Shown: positions 8,793 to 18,535 of the stretch, in pieces
How positions within the stretch are numbered: position 1 is the stretch's first letter
How the letters are laid out: each line of letters opens with the position of its first letter
From: Carettochelys insculpta
Lineage: Eukaryota; Chordata; Testudines; Carettochelyidae
Direction: 5' to 3'
DNA length: 64,000 nucleotides
Assembly (NCBI RefSeq): GCF_033958435.1
Contig: NC_134138.1
Location: 268,871,798 to 268,935,797 of the forward strand
Notes under the pieces: model-generated
What the model was told of the DNA's origin: nothing
Seen by the model: only the letters and a program-made list of their open reading frames with translations
Database searches by the model: none
Translations under genes and position numbers: made by a program

Positions 8793-10851
8793 CTATAGTC
8801 CGGCACTGGGGGTGGGCGGCCGGGAGCCCCGCCTTGGCCGCAGCCCTGTCCGGGGCTGGCTGGGGGCCAGGCGGACCGGAAGATATGACCGGCGAGTCTC
8901 AGCCGGCCCCAGGTGTCCCTCGGCGGTCTGGTCCTCGGTGGTGGGTGGCGGGGCGACAGCGGATGGGATGGTGACGTGCGAAGCAGCAGGTGGTGCGGCG
9001 GGTGGAGCAGGCAGGGCGGGCGCTGCGGCGGCCGGTGCAGCATGGGGGGCCAGGTAGTCCACAAGACGGTTGAATGTCTCCATATAGGCCCCCCATGCCT
9101 CTTGGCGCCAGGCCAGCGCCCGCTCCTGCAGGTCCAGGCGGCATTGGTCCACCCTCAGGCGCTGCTCCGCGACCTCCAGCTGCCGACGATGGATGGCCAG
9201 CAGCTGGGGGTCCGTCGCCGTTGGGTGCTGTTGTGGGGTCCGCCGTCTAGCCCAGCGTGGGGCTGGTCGGTCCTCCGCCGAGGGGCTTGCCTGGAGTGAT
9301 GGCCCCAGAGGGGATTCCGGGACCACTGATGCCTTGCCGGCGCTCTCTTCCGGTCCTTCTGATGGTGCAGCTGCGGAACACAGGAGGAGGGGGGGAAGAA
9401 GAATGGAGACAGGCTTTAGTGTGGGCCCCGAGCCGTGACCCTTGTCCCCCCACCCCTGTGCTGCAGGTTCCCCATCCCCATCCCCGGGAGATGCTACTGG
9501 GATGGATGGGGTTCAGGGGTCCCCCTGCACTGCACCCCATCCCCATGCGGGAGTGACTCTCACTTCACTCAGCAGGGTCTGACAGGAGAGGTTTCTTAGG
9601 CCACAGATGCCCAGTTTCTCTTGGGAGTGACCGCACAGCAGTCAGAGACAGTCCTTCCAACCCGTCCTGGGGAGAAGACCCCAAGGGGTGCCCCTCTGGG
9701 GTGTGGCTTTCCCCCTCCTCAGGCTGGCTGCCTTCCAGCTCTCCCTTCCCGTAGCCTCTACCTGTGGCCCCCGCCCCGATTCAAAGCCAGCTCGGCATCT
9801 CCCTCCTCTTTGTTCAGGGCAGAGGTGTCACCTGCCAGTTGTAGCCCCAGGATCATCCTTTGCCCCTGGGAGCTATTCAGCTGGTTGCTCATATCTAGCC
9901 TGAGTCTCCCTTTTGCACTCCCCCCACTCCATCACATGCTGCTGCTGCGGGGTATCCCACCCCCTCCTCCCGGGGGACCCTCGAGGTTCCGCTCCCCCCT
10001 GCCCCGGGGATGGGCCATAGCACTGTCATGGGGTGGGGGGCGGGGGCAGGGGCTGATGCACTGCTGTGAGGGACATGGCCCTGCTGTCCTTGGGGCCATG
10101 GCCATGTGGGCATGTGGGGGGCCCTGGGCACATATCTATTACCCCCGCCCCTCAACCCCGGGGGGTGTACACCAGAGTGGGGTACATACCTGTCGGTCCA
10201 CTCCCAAAGTCCAGAGATCCCCGGGGGGCGGATGCCCAGCTGCTGCTCCGGGAGGGCAGGAGGAGGATCTGCAGCCTGGACTCTGCAGAGGAGCCCCCCT
10301 CCTCCTCCTCCTCCTCCTCCTGCTGCGATGGGCCGGGGTTGGGCTCCAGGGGGGGCCCCTGGGGTGCGGGGCTTACCTCCGGGACGGACTCCGGCTGCAG
10401 GGCCTGCTGGGGCTCGTCGGCCGAGGTATCAAGGGTGGCCGGAGAGGAGGAGGTGTGCCGGGGGCCCAGGATGTCCCTGAGCTCCCTGTAAAAGGGGCAA
10501 GTGACGGGGGCGGCCCCAGATCGGCCGGCCGCATCCCGGGCCCGGGCGTAACCCTGCCGCAGCTCCTTCACCTTACTCCTGACATGGTCAAGAGTGAGGG
10601 CAGGGTCACCCTGGGCAGCCAGGCCCGCGGCCAGCCGAGCAAACGCATCCGCGTTCTGCCTCTTGCTCCCCATTACCTGGAGCACCTCCTCCTCGCTCCA
10701 GAGCCCCAGCAGGTCCCGCAGCTCAGCCTCCGTCCAGGAGGGGCCCCACTGCCGCTTCCCAGCCTGGCTGCTGGGCTGGCTGGCCTGGCTGCTCTGGCTC
10801 CCCTGGGGGGGGGCTCCCCTGGGGGCACTGGGGGGGCTGCCGGGCAGCCAT
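8793..10851 (-). CDS. Myb/SANT-like DNA-binding protein of the Harbinger, two exons
   Basis: PIF/Harbinger elements usually encode a second, Myb-like protein that binds the transposon and helps bring the transposase into the nucleus. Here the ATG is at 10851 (MAARQPP). A one-base shift, best placed in the G9 run at 10805-10813, separates it from the trihelix-type domain: GPSWTEAELRDLLGLW, then FARLAAGLAAQG, VRSKVKELRQGYARARDAAG and CPFYRELRDILG. An acidic tail with seven Glu follows. Exon 1 ends at 10190 at CAG|GTATGT. The intron runs down to 9371 (819 bp), with a pyrimidine tract and CCGCAG acceptor. Exon 2 (9370-8793) encodes a charged helix rich in Arg, Glu and Leu (residues like QLEVAEQRLRVDQCRLDLQE), likely a coiled coil, then a Pro/Ala-rich end and TAG. 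The spliced length minus one base gives 412 codons plus stop. A long opposite-strand frame at 9621-10910 is antisense to this gene. Confidence 0.82.
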
Positions 10852-11044
10852 GGCAGGTGCTGGCCCTGTTCTGGGTGGCTGAGGGACGTGCAGGCTGGCC
10901 GCGTGTCTAGGCTGCCGCCTGCACGCTCCCCCAGCTTCCTGCACAGGAAGGGAGGGGGAGGGGACCTTTAAGGGGCCGCTCCACATGGCCACCATTGAGC
11001 TGAGGGACTGGAGAGAGTGTCTCTCAACCCCTCAGCTGATGGCC

Positions 11045-11287
11045 GCCATGGAGGACCCCGCAATTTCGACGTTGTGGGACGCGCAACAACTACACAGTCC
11101 CTACTTCAACGTTGAACTTCGAAGTAGGGCGCTATTCCTATCTCCTGATGAGGATAGCAGCTTCGACGTCTCGCCACCTATCGTCGAAGTTAACTTCAAA
11201 ATAGCGCCCGACACGTGTAGCCGTGACGGGCGCTATTTCGAAGTTAGTGCCGCTACTTCGAAGTAGCGTGCATATGTAGACACGGCT
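11045..11287 (+). repeat. Right subterminal repeat region of the Harbinger
   Basis: CAATTTCGACGTTG, ACTTCGAAGTAGGGCGCTATT, CAGCTTCGACGTC and the GGGCGCTATTTCGAAGTTAG block precede the end. An ACACGTGTAG copy near 11210 repeats the TIR core inward. The same blocks appear at the corresponding ends of the derivatives at 3768 and 39397. Confidence 0.65.
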
Positions 11288-11290
11288 ATA

Positions 11291-12309
11291 AACTTACAAA
11301 AAATGTGATCTTTTTCAAACACTAACTCAGACAAAGTAACATTTGACCCTAATGTAATGGCTAAGAAGTTAGAAATCTACCAATTTCCTTTAATACCAGT
11401 GTCAATTACGATTGAGTCTTTCCTGCATAATGATGAGAACGGGCTTTGAGATAGTTTACAGCCTGCGTCTCTAGAGGCAGAGATCACTTTAGCTTGAGAT
11501 CTTCCTAGAAGGGTGCTTACATTTCATTTAGCTAGGAAAGTGGCCACACACCTATGACATAAATAACAAGTCCCTCCAACCCTGAAATGCAGCAATCACC
11601 ACTGGCTACATTGCTTAATTCCAAAAATTTCAATAAAATATTATTATTTCGAACAAACAAAAATTCACAGAAAACACCTCTCTCCCTCACATTTTTTGAA
11701 AATGTTGACACCTGTCTCCCCCAACAAACTCCCCTGGAAATAATTCTCTTTAGGCACCCAAAAAATTGGGGAGTCACCACCTGCTCCTCTTCCCTCCTCA
11801 ACTATCTGACAAAAATCTGGAAAGTTTCAGTTGTTTAAACAGCACCTAGCTATCCCACACTGTGGAATGAAATGGGATAGGGACTATAATATATTCATAT
11901 GAAATTATACGGAGTACTGGAGGCACAAAATCATTGACTAACTATGGTCATGACAGGGTGGGAATTAATATCTTAACTATTAATCACCATGGCATCATTT
12001 AATTACAATAATCAAATTTGTTTTATTTCAAGAATATAGATCCTCTCTCTCTAAAATTCATTTCAATCTTCCATCACAATCCAGCCTTCCCCTCTCTGAA
12101 TTTCTAGTGCCTGGAAGGAGAAAGTAATTCCTATTATTAAGATGTTATTTTATGAAACCATAATTCATCTGGTTCCCAATACTGCCCCAAAAGAGGATTA
12201 GATTCCTTTAACCCTGCCTTTACAGAAACCAAATGGTCATCAGTGTTGAGAGGTGTCTGACAGGGTCTGTTTATCTGAAAGATCTGCCTTAAAAGACTAA
12301 TTTAGACTT
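11291..12309. other. No feature recognised
   Basis: AT-rich DNA, open frames under 90 codons and none protein-like. No ends of elements are visible. This flank contrasts in base composition with the adjacent Harbinger. Confidence 0.4.
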
Positions 12310-13433
12310 GGACTACCTACTGCAGAAAAGGATCTAGGGGCCATAGGCTTCATAGGTGACCATAAGCTGACTACGTCAACAGTGTGACAGTGTTGTAAAA
12401 AAAGAAAACATCTTTCTGGTATGCTTTAATAGGGGTGTTGTAAGGAAGACATGAGAAGGTATTCTTCTCTGTAGTGATTTAGGCCTCAACTGGAGTACTG
12501 TGTCCTGCTCTGGGCACCACATTTCAGCTACATCTACACTACAGAGATCTTTCGAAAGAAGTCCTTTTGGAAGATCTCTGCTGAAAGAACTTCTTTTGAA
12601 AGAGTGTGTCCACACACAAAATGCAGATCAAAAAAGTGGTCTGTTCTTTCGAAAGAGAGTATCCACAGAGCCCCTGCTCTTTTGAAAGAACAGGCCAGGG
12701 ATCGAAAAATCAGGTGCTGTGAGGACTACTCTTTCAAAAAATAGGGCCCACAGAGCATCTATACACATTTTCTTTCAAAAGAAGCTTTTGAAAGAAGGCG
12801 CTCTTCCTGAAATGGGAGTGGAAGAGGCGTTTTTGAAAAGAGCCCCGCTTTCTTTTGATTTACTTTTGAGAGAACGCTTTTTGTGCTGGATATTTCGAAA
12901 GAGCCCCCTTCAAATAATGTTTTGAAAGAACTTGCTAGTGAGACGCAGCCTTCAGAAAAGATGTGAACAAACTGGAGAAGGTGCAGAAAAGAACAGCAAA
13001 AATTATTAAAGGTCTAGCAAACATGACCTTTGTGGGAAAATTGAAAGAATTGGGTTTGTTTAGTTTGGAAAAGAGAAGACTGAGAGGGGGCATGATAACA
13101 GCTTTCAAGTATCTAAACGATTGTTACAAGGAGGAGGGTGGAGAAAATTTGTTCTCTTTAAGTCCTGATGATAACAAAGGAGCAATGGGCTTAACCTGCA
13201 GCAAAAGATGTTTAGGTTGGGCATTAGAAAAAACTTCCTAACTCTCAGGGTGGCTTAGCACTGGAATAAATTTCCTAGGGAGGTTGTGGAATCTCCGTCA
13301 TTGGAGATTTTTAAGAGCAGGTTAGACAAAAATACCTGGCAGGGATGTTCTAGGTGGTTCCTAGTCCTGCCATGAGCACAGGGGTATGGGCTTGATTTCC
13401 TGTCAGGGTTCCTTCTAGTTCTATAATTTTATG
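12310..13433 (+). mobile_element. CR1 LINE 3' fragment, split by a MITE
   Basis: TGCAGAAAAGGATCTAGGGG begins the recognisable part. GGAGTACTGTGTCCTGCTCTGGGCACC follows, and after the MITE at 12536-12950 the text resumes with GAAAAGATGTGAACAAACTGGAG. The C-terminal ORF2 part (TLSLEKRRLRGGMITAFKYL-like) is readable at 12963-13241 and then breaks. The end is degraded near TTCTATAATTTTATGA. Confidence 0.85.
12536..12950. mobile_element. Harbinger-type MITE inserted in CR1, 415 bp
   Basis: Ends AGCTACATCTACACTACAGAGATC and (reverse complement) GGCTGCGTCTCACTAGCAAG are flanked by TTC on both sides (12533-12535 and 12951-12953). Removing it rejoins the CR1 reading CACATTTC-AGAAAAGATG. The body is dense in TTCTTTCGAAAGAA-like palindromes. 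Noncoding. Confidence 0.85.
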
Positions 13434-13899
13434 AAATTTAACAAGGTATGAACCATACCTAATATATCTTCTGGGCCTACCCTTGGACTGTTTGTCTTGT
13501 GGGATTTCCCCCACCTCTCTCAAAAGCCCCTGCATCAGGCAGATCCTGACAAAACTGAATAAAGCTCCATCCTTGTTCCGGGGTTCTTAGAGGAGGGTGC
13601 ACAACCCCTGCCATGTTCCTTTCTATCTGGGCTTGTGTGTGGATGTTGCCTTCACCATGTTCTCCACCAAAAGGAGCAAGAGAGGGAGCTAGGAACCAGT
13701 GTAGAGCTGGCCCAATTATTGTTTTACTGTTGCTCTTGACTTGACCCAAGGAGCCTTCCTTCTTCTTGGTAACTGTTTTTTTTAACATATGCAGATGGGC
13801 AAAGTAGTTCAGCTGCAATAAGAGTTATTGACTATTCATTAAATCAAATCTCAGGTTTAATTTTTAGAAAGTTTTCTCATCATTTCTCATAGTCTAGTA
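13434..13899. other. No feature recognised
   Basis: No inverted ends, LINE tail or protein-like frame is visible in this stretch. Confidence 0.4.
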
Positions 13900-14202
13900 C
13901 AGTGGTATCCCACCTGGGGTCCGCAAGAGGGTAACGCAGGCGGCCCAGGGGAAAAAAAATAAAGATAACAATGATAATAGAAAATAAGTTTAAAATAAGT
14001 TATAAAGTTACAATAGTTTGTTATATTTAAATAAGTATCTTCCAATAATGTTATTAATTGCTGTCCAGAACTCTATGTTGTGGGTTCCTTTTCCATTTAA
14101 GGAGGTGTACATAGCGGCTAGAATTGGCTTTGAAGGGGCTCTGTGAATGGTCTGGGAGGAGTGATTGGGGGTTTGCCCTAGTCAAGAGGTTGGGGAACAC
14201 TG
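13900..14202. mobile_element. hAT-like MITE, 303 bp
   Basis: The left end CAGTGGTATCCCACCTGGGG and the right end (reverse complement CAGTGTTCCCCAACCTC) are hAT-type inverted repeats. The flanking octamers GTCTAGTA and TGCTTGTA agree at five of eight positions, consistent with a decayed 8-bp duplication. The A/T-rich interior has no coding frame. Confidence 0.7.
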
Positions 14203-15515
14203 TGCTTGTACCGCGGCACTTCCATGCTGATTTGCCACTGAGAAGGCTGCTGATCCTAGAAATTCCCAGCTTAAAGAGTGACTGAGAAATAGGCAAACAT
14301 GTCAGTGCAAAACAAATCTTATTTGGAGTCCTGCCCCGTGGCTCTGAGTTCAGATTAATTTGATCCATTAATCTTTGTGAAAGCATAACTCCCACTAATC
14401 TCAGGGGAACTTTGCAAAGGGCTGGACTGGAGGAATGGATCTTAACTGTTTTATTTATTTATTTTTTAAAATTATTTCCTCTCCACAATGTTTCTCTCAC
14501 CTGTCCTCAAACAGAAGCTGAAATGTTTTCAACAAGTAGATTGAACGTTGGTCATGTGAGCTACAATTAGTCAGAAATGGGGGAAAAAATTTCCTTTTTT
14601 GAGGGATGGGGCGGAAGAAATTTCAAAATAATTTTTGTCTTGAAAATAGATCCATTATTTTAAAAACCTGGCTTCCTATAAATGGAAAAAATTCTATAAA
14701 GTGTAACAGAAGTTTTGAGAGAAATTGTCACAAAAATATCGTACAAAGTAGAGAATTTCAGTAGGGTGCATAATATTTTGTAACATTTTTCATTTTAGAG
14801 AACAAAGGCAATTTTTGGACCCAAAAGACAGTTTGTTGGACACATCTACCATCTGCTGCAATGATACTGTGTAATCTGTGTTAAAGCTATATTCCCTGAA
14901 CCACAACAGAAATCTCTGGGGTCTTTGTAACATCTGAATCCTCTCCTCACTGATGTAACACGGGCAAGACAAAGTGCTGTGTGGCTGTTGGCCAGTCCTC
15001 TTGCCTTCTGCATTGATACCTATGTGTGGAAAGAAAGTACCCAACGAGACATTTGTTTACAAGTCACTATCCTGTAAAACCAAGTTTCCCTAAGAAAAAA
15101 AAAGTGCTTGTTTGTTTCCCTTTTTCTTCATAAAACCACATTGTTTTAAGTTTCCCAGCTGATGAGTCATGCATGCTATGTGGCCTCCGTTGATGTTTGT
15201 GCATCACATCCTGTCTCTAGTACTGAGAATTCTGCATGAAGATTGATGGCCGACTGCATAAGCTTGAAAGCCTTAAAGAATATGAAGAGGTGTTTAGCAC
15301 AGAAGTTGTCATTTCCAAGAAAAGAATAATCTATTAACGTTCTTCTATGGCACCCATCATCTTAGTATCTTCACATATTTAAGCTTAGAACTCTTCCCCT
15401 CCCCCTAAAGGTAAGAAAATGCTAGTATCTCCTTTTACAGATGGGAAATGAGGCACAGATCCTCAACGATACTTTGGCTCCTAAAGTCCTTTGAAATCTG
15501 AGATAGAGAGACTGA
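14203..15515. other. Mostly unrecognised DNA with a possible MIR fragment
   Basis: AT-rich with several A- and T-runs. Around 15430-15480, TTTTACAGATGGGAAATGAGGCACAGA resembles the reverse strand of a MIR SINE. Nothing else is supportable. Confidence 0.35.
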
Positions 15516-15690
15516 GGGTAAGTTTACACTACAGTACTACACCTACAATGCTGCCTTGCTTTGAGATGCTGCCTCACTTGACAGAAGGCAGGTAGGGGTG
15601 TTATCTGTAGTTAATCTACCTTGCTGAGAAGTGAATTCTCCCATCAGCCTACCTGCACCTATACTGGGGGAGAGATCAACTTGATTTAGG
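15516..15690. repeat. MITE half, probably split by the CR1
   Basis: GGGTAAGTTTACACTACAGTAC is a decayed GGC-TAxGTCTACAC-type end. A possible partner end, TAAGTGTCGACCAGGCC, lies near 17920-17935 beyond the CR1, suggesting the CR1 entered this element. Tentative. Confidence 0.35.
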
Positions 15691-15875
15691 GGATGGACTG
15701 CACCTTCAGCAAGTTCACCGATGACACTAAGCTAGGGGGAAAGGTAGATATGTTTGAGGGCAAGAATAGGGTCCAGTGTGACCTAGACATATTGGAGAAT
15801 TGGGCCAAGAGAAATCTGATGAGGCTTAACAAGGAGAAGTGCAGAGTCCTTCACTTAGGACATAAGAATCTCAGT

Positions 15876-16333
15876 GGCTATGTCTACACTAGCCCCAAAC
15901 TTCAAAATGGCCACCCAAATGACCATTTCGAAGTTTACTAATGAAGCGCTGAAATGCATATTCAGCTCTTCATTAGCATGTGGGTGGCCACGGAGCTTCG
16001 AAATTGATGTGGCTTGCGGCCGCACGGCTCGTCCCAACGGGGCTCCTTTTCGAAAGGACCCCGCCTACTTTGAAGTCCCCTTATTCCCATGAGCAGATGG
16101 CCCAATTCCCATGAGCAGATGGGAATAAGGGGACTTCGAAGTAGGCGGGGTTCTTTCAAAGAGGAGCCCCATCGGGACGAGCCACACGGCCGCGAGCCAC
16201 GTCAATTTCGAAGCACTGCAGCTGCCCGCATGCTAATGAAATGCTGCATATGCATTTCAGCGCTTCATTAGTAAACTTCGAAATGGCCATTTGCGTGGCC
16301 ATTTCGAAGTTTAGGGCTAGGGTAGACACGGCC
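15876..16333. mobile_element. Palindromic Harbinger-type MITE, 458 bp (family B)
   Basis: Ends GGCTATGTCTACACTAGCCC and (reverse complement) GGCCGTGTCTACCCTAGCCC are flanked by AGT on both sides (15873-15875 and 16334-16336). The inverted similarity extends through most of the element to a centre near 16084-16130, so a transcript could fold into one long hairpin. The centre carries a 22-bp direct repeat of TTCCCATGAGCAGATGG. CTAATGAAGCGCTG/CAGCGCTTCATTAG blocks occur near both ends. Confidence 0.88.
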
Positions 16334-16974
16334 AGTCTCTGCTGCAGGTTGGGGGCTGGTGGGCTAAGAAGTAGTTCTGCAGAAAAGGACCTGAACGTTA
16401 CAGCGATGAGAAGATGGACATGAATCAACAATGTGCCCTTGTAACCAAGAAGGCTAACAGCATATTGAGCTGCATTAGTAGGAGCATTGCCGGCAGATCC
16501 CAATGGCCCGTTTTTGTCCTGAGAGACAGTGGTTAGCAGTGGCGGTGAGGATCTCTGGGCAGTGTTTGAGTCTGCAGCTTCTCTAGGGAAGTGATTATTC
16601 CCTTTTATTCCGCTTTGGTGAAGCCACATCTGGAATACTGTGTCCAATTCTGGGCCTCCTATTACAAAAAGGACGTGGATGCATAGGAGAGAATCCAATG
16701 GAGGGCAACAAAAATGATTAGGGGTTTGGAGCACATCACTTATGAGGAGAGGCTGAGCGATTTCAGCTTCTTTAGTCATCAGAAGAGAAGAGTGAGGGGG
16801 ATTTGATAGCAGCCTTCAACTACAAAGAGAATGGAGAGAAGGTGTTTTCACTGGTGACAGGTGATGGAACGAGGAGCAGTGGTTTCAAGTTGCAGTGGTA
16901 GAGGTCTAGGCTGGATATTAGGAAACGCTATTTCACTGGGAGGGTGGTGAAGCACTGGAATGTGTTACCTAGAG

Positions 16975-17687
16975 CAGTGGTTCCCAACCTTGTGAGTAAC
17001 ACAGCACACTTCAACGAGACAGACAATTCCACAGCACACCCACTTTGTTCAGCTGAATCGATTGCTCATTAATCTCACATTTACTTACATTCACTAAGGT
17101 GACAGTCTTACGAGAGAGCTTTGCAACACAGTAGCACATACAACAAGCTAAACAAGGACCATGTGCATTAATGTTTCAAATCCACCACAGAATACACCAT
17201 CTTAGACAGCCAGCGCAGACCCATTTTCAAAATCTGCTCAGTGGCATGCTAGGGATGTTGAATAAATGAGTGACCACTGCAAGCCGACTCCCCTCACCGC
17301 CAGCCCATTGGAGCCAGGATGTGGCATTTAAACCACATCCCAGCTCCAACAGGCTCCTGCCCTCTCTCCTTCCCTCCACCTTCCCACAGCAGGGATTGGA
17401 GTTGAGCTTCCCATCAGCTCAGTCAGGCCAGGAAGCAACATTTCAGCTGACTCCTGGTGTGACCGGGGTCCTGCAGGGTTGGCATTTCCCCTCAGAGTGG
17501 CTCTGCAAAGAGCCACCACCAGGGAGGCAGGAAAAATTGAGAATTCTGCACCAGCTGGGGCTCAGGCAGCCTTGCTACTTGAATCCCAGCTAGTGCAGGG
17601 TCATCAGTCCCCGCCTCCCCATCCCACAGCCACAGCAAGGGGAAAGTGACAAAATGTCACAGCACACTTGGATGGTTCTCACCACTG
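16975..17687. mobile_element. hAT-like element in CR1, 713 bp
   Basis: Ends CAGTGGTTCCCAACCTTG and (reverse complement) CAGTGGTGAGAACCATCC are flanked by ACCTAGAG and ACCTAGGG (16967-16974 and 17688-17695), an 8-bp duplication with one mismatch. CAGCACAC blocks lie just inside both ends. A 107-codon frame at 17270-17593 resembles no transposase, so this looks non-autonomous. Confidence 0.85.
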
Positions 17688-17852
17688 ACCTAGGGAAGTG
17701 GTGGACTCTCCATCCCTACAGGTTTTTAAGTCCTGGTGTGAGAAGGCCCTGGCTGGGATGATTTAATTGGGATTTGTTCTGCTTTGAGCAGGGGGTTGGA
17801 CTTGATGACCTCCTGAGGTCTCTTCCATTCCTATTTGTCTATGATTCTGTGA

Positions 17853-18535
17853 GTGAGGTGCTCAGGATATGAAAGTTTTCTCATCCCTGACCCATATAGC
17901 TAGATTGAGCTAATACTTAAGTGTCGACCAGGCCTAAGTGAACTGCTCAAGGTCTCTGTCAGAGCAGGGAATTGTCCCATGCAACTGCGCTAACCACGCA
18001 ACAGTCTTTTCCCTATGTCACAAACCTGCATTATCTGAATTTTTTATAAAATAATAATCAGGCCCACTCTTGGCGGGAGGAGAGAAAGAGAGCAATTCCC
18101 CTAGGTCCCAATGATTCAAAGGGGCCCAGGGCTCTTGTGGCACTGCTGCCACCGTGATAGTGGTGGCAGTCAGGAGCCCTGGACTCTTTAAATTGCCATC
18201 AGATTGCTCTACTGCTTTCAGGGCTGCAGCAGTGCCAGCGCCGAGCTCTGGGTGATGCTGAGGGCTGCATGCCCCGCCCCCTCACCCCTTCCGCTCAAGA
18301 CCCTGCCCCTTTTAGGGGTTGAGAGGTGTCAGCTGTCAGGACCTGTGGCAATAATTAAACAGTGCAGTAGAAGAGGATCTGTAAATGGGTACCCTATACA
18401 TTCAGGCATCAGTAACAAAGAGCTGTTTCTATCTCAATAGGATATTTAGATTCTTTTCTTAAATTGATGGTGCACAGGTTAAATATCCTGATGCCCCAGT
18501 AGGGATATGGCGTACAAACACAGCTCACTGGTTTC
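17853..18535. repeat. GC-rich turtle-type repeat and flanks
   Basis: Around 18085-18345, CAATTCCCCTAGGTCCCAATGATTCAAAGGGGCCCAGGGCTC and the ACTCTTTAAATTGCC...GCTGCAGCAGTGCC pattern resemble a dispersed turtle repeat I recall, often found within LTR or hAT elements. No ends could be fixed. The 78-codon frame inside it is not protein-like. Confidence 0.3.

Larger units (their letters stand above)
6642..11287 (+). mobile_element. Near-intact autonomous PIF/Harbinger transposon, 4646 bp
   Basis: The left end GGCTACGTCTACACGTG and the right end (reverse complement AGCCGTGTCTACATATG) are imperfect inverted repeats. Both flanks carry ATA (6639-6641 and 11288-11290), the 3-bp target duplication expected for this superfamily. 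Inside are two convergent genes, a DDE transposase at 7000-8373 (+) and a Myb/SANT-like protein at 8793-10851 (-), with a short shared 3' region between them. Both subterminal regions are rich in TTCGAA/TATTTCGATG repeats. The element is markedly more GC-rich than the flanking DNA. The only coding lesions I see are one extra base in a C9 run of each gene. Orientation is given by the transposase. Confidence 0.92.
15691..17852 (+). mobile_element. CR1 LINE fragment carrying two nested insertions
   Basis: It opens in the reverse transcriptase region (residues CTFSKFTDDTKLGGKVDMF) and continues through [21 protein letters not shown]. It is cut by a MITE (15876-16333), resumes, and is cut again by a hAT (16975-17687). 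It ends with a 3' UTR of the TTGGACTTGATGACCTCCTGAGG type and TCTATGATTCTGTGA. The reading frame is broken in several places. Confidence 0.88.

Noticed and set aside
9621..10910. 429-codon plus-strand open frame
   Set aside because: It is antisense to the Myb-like exon 1 and its intron; GC-rich DNA keeps it open by chance, and its Pro/Gly/Leu-rich product resembles nothing.
18204..18440. Possible exon with a signal-peptide-like start
   Set aside because: It lies in a GC-rich dispersed-repeat-like segment and lacks splice sites or conserved motifs.
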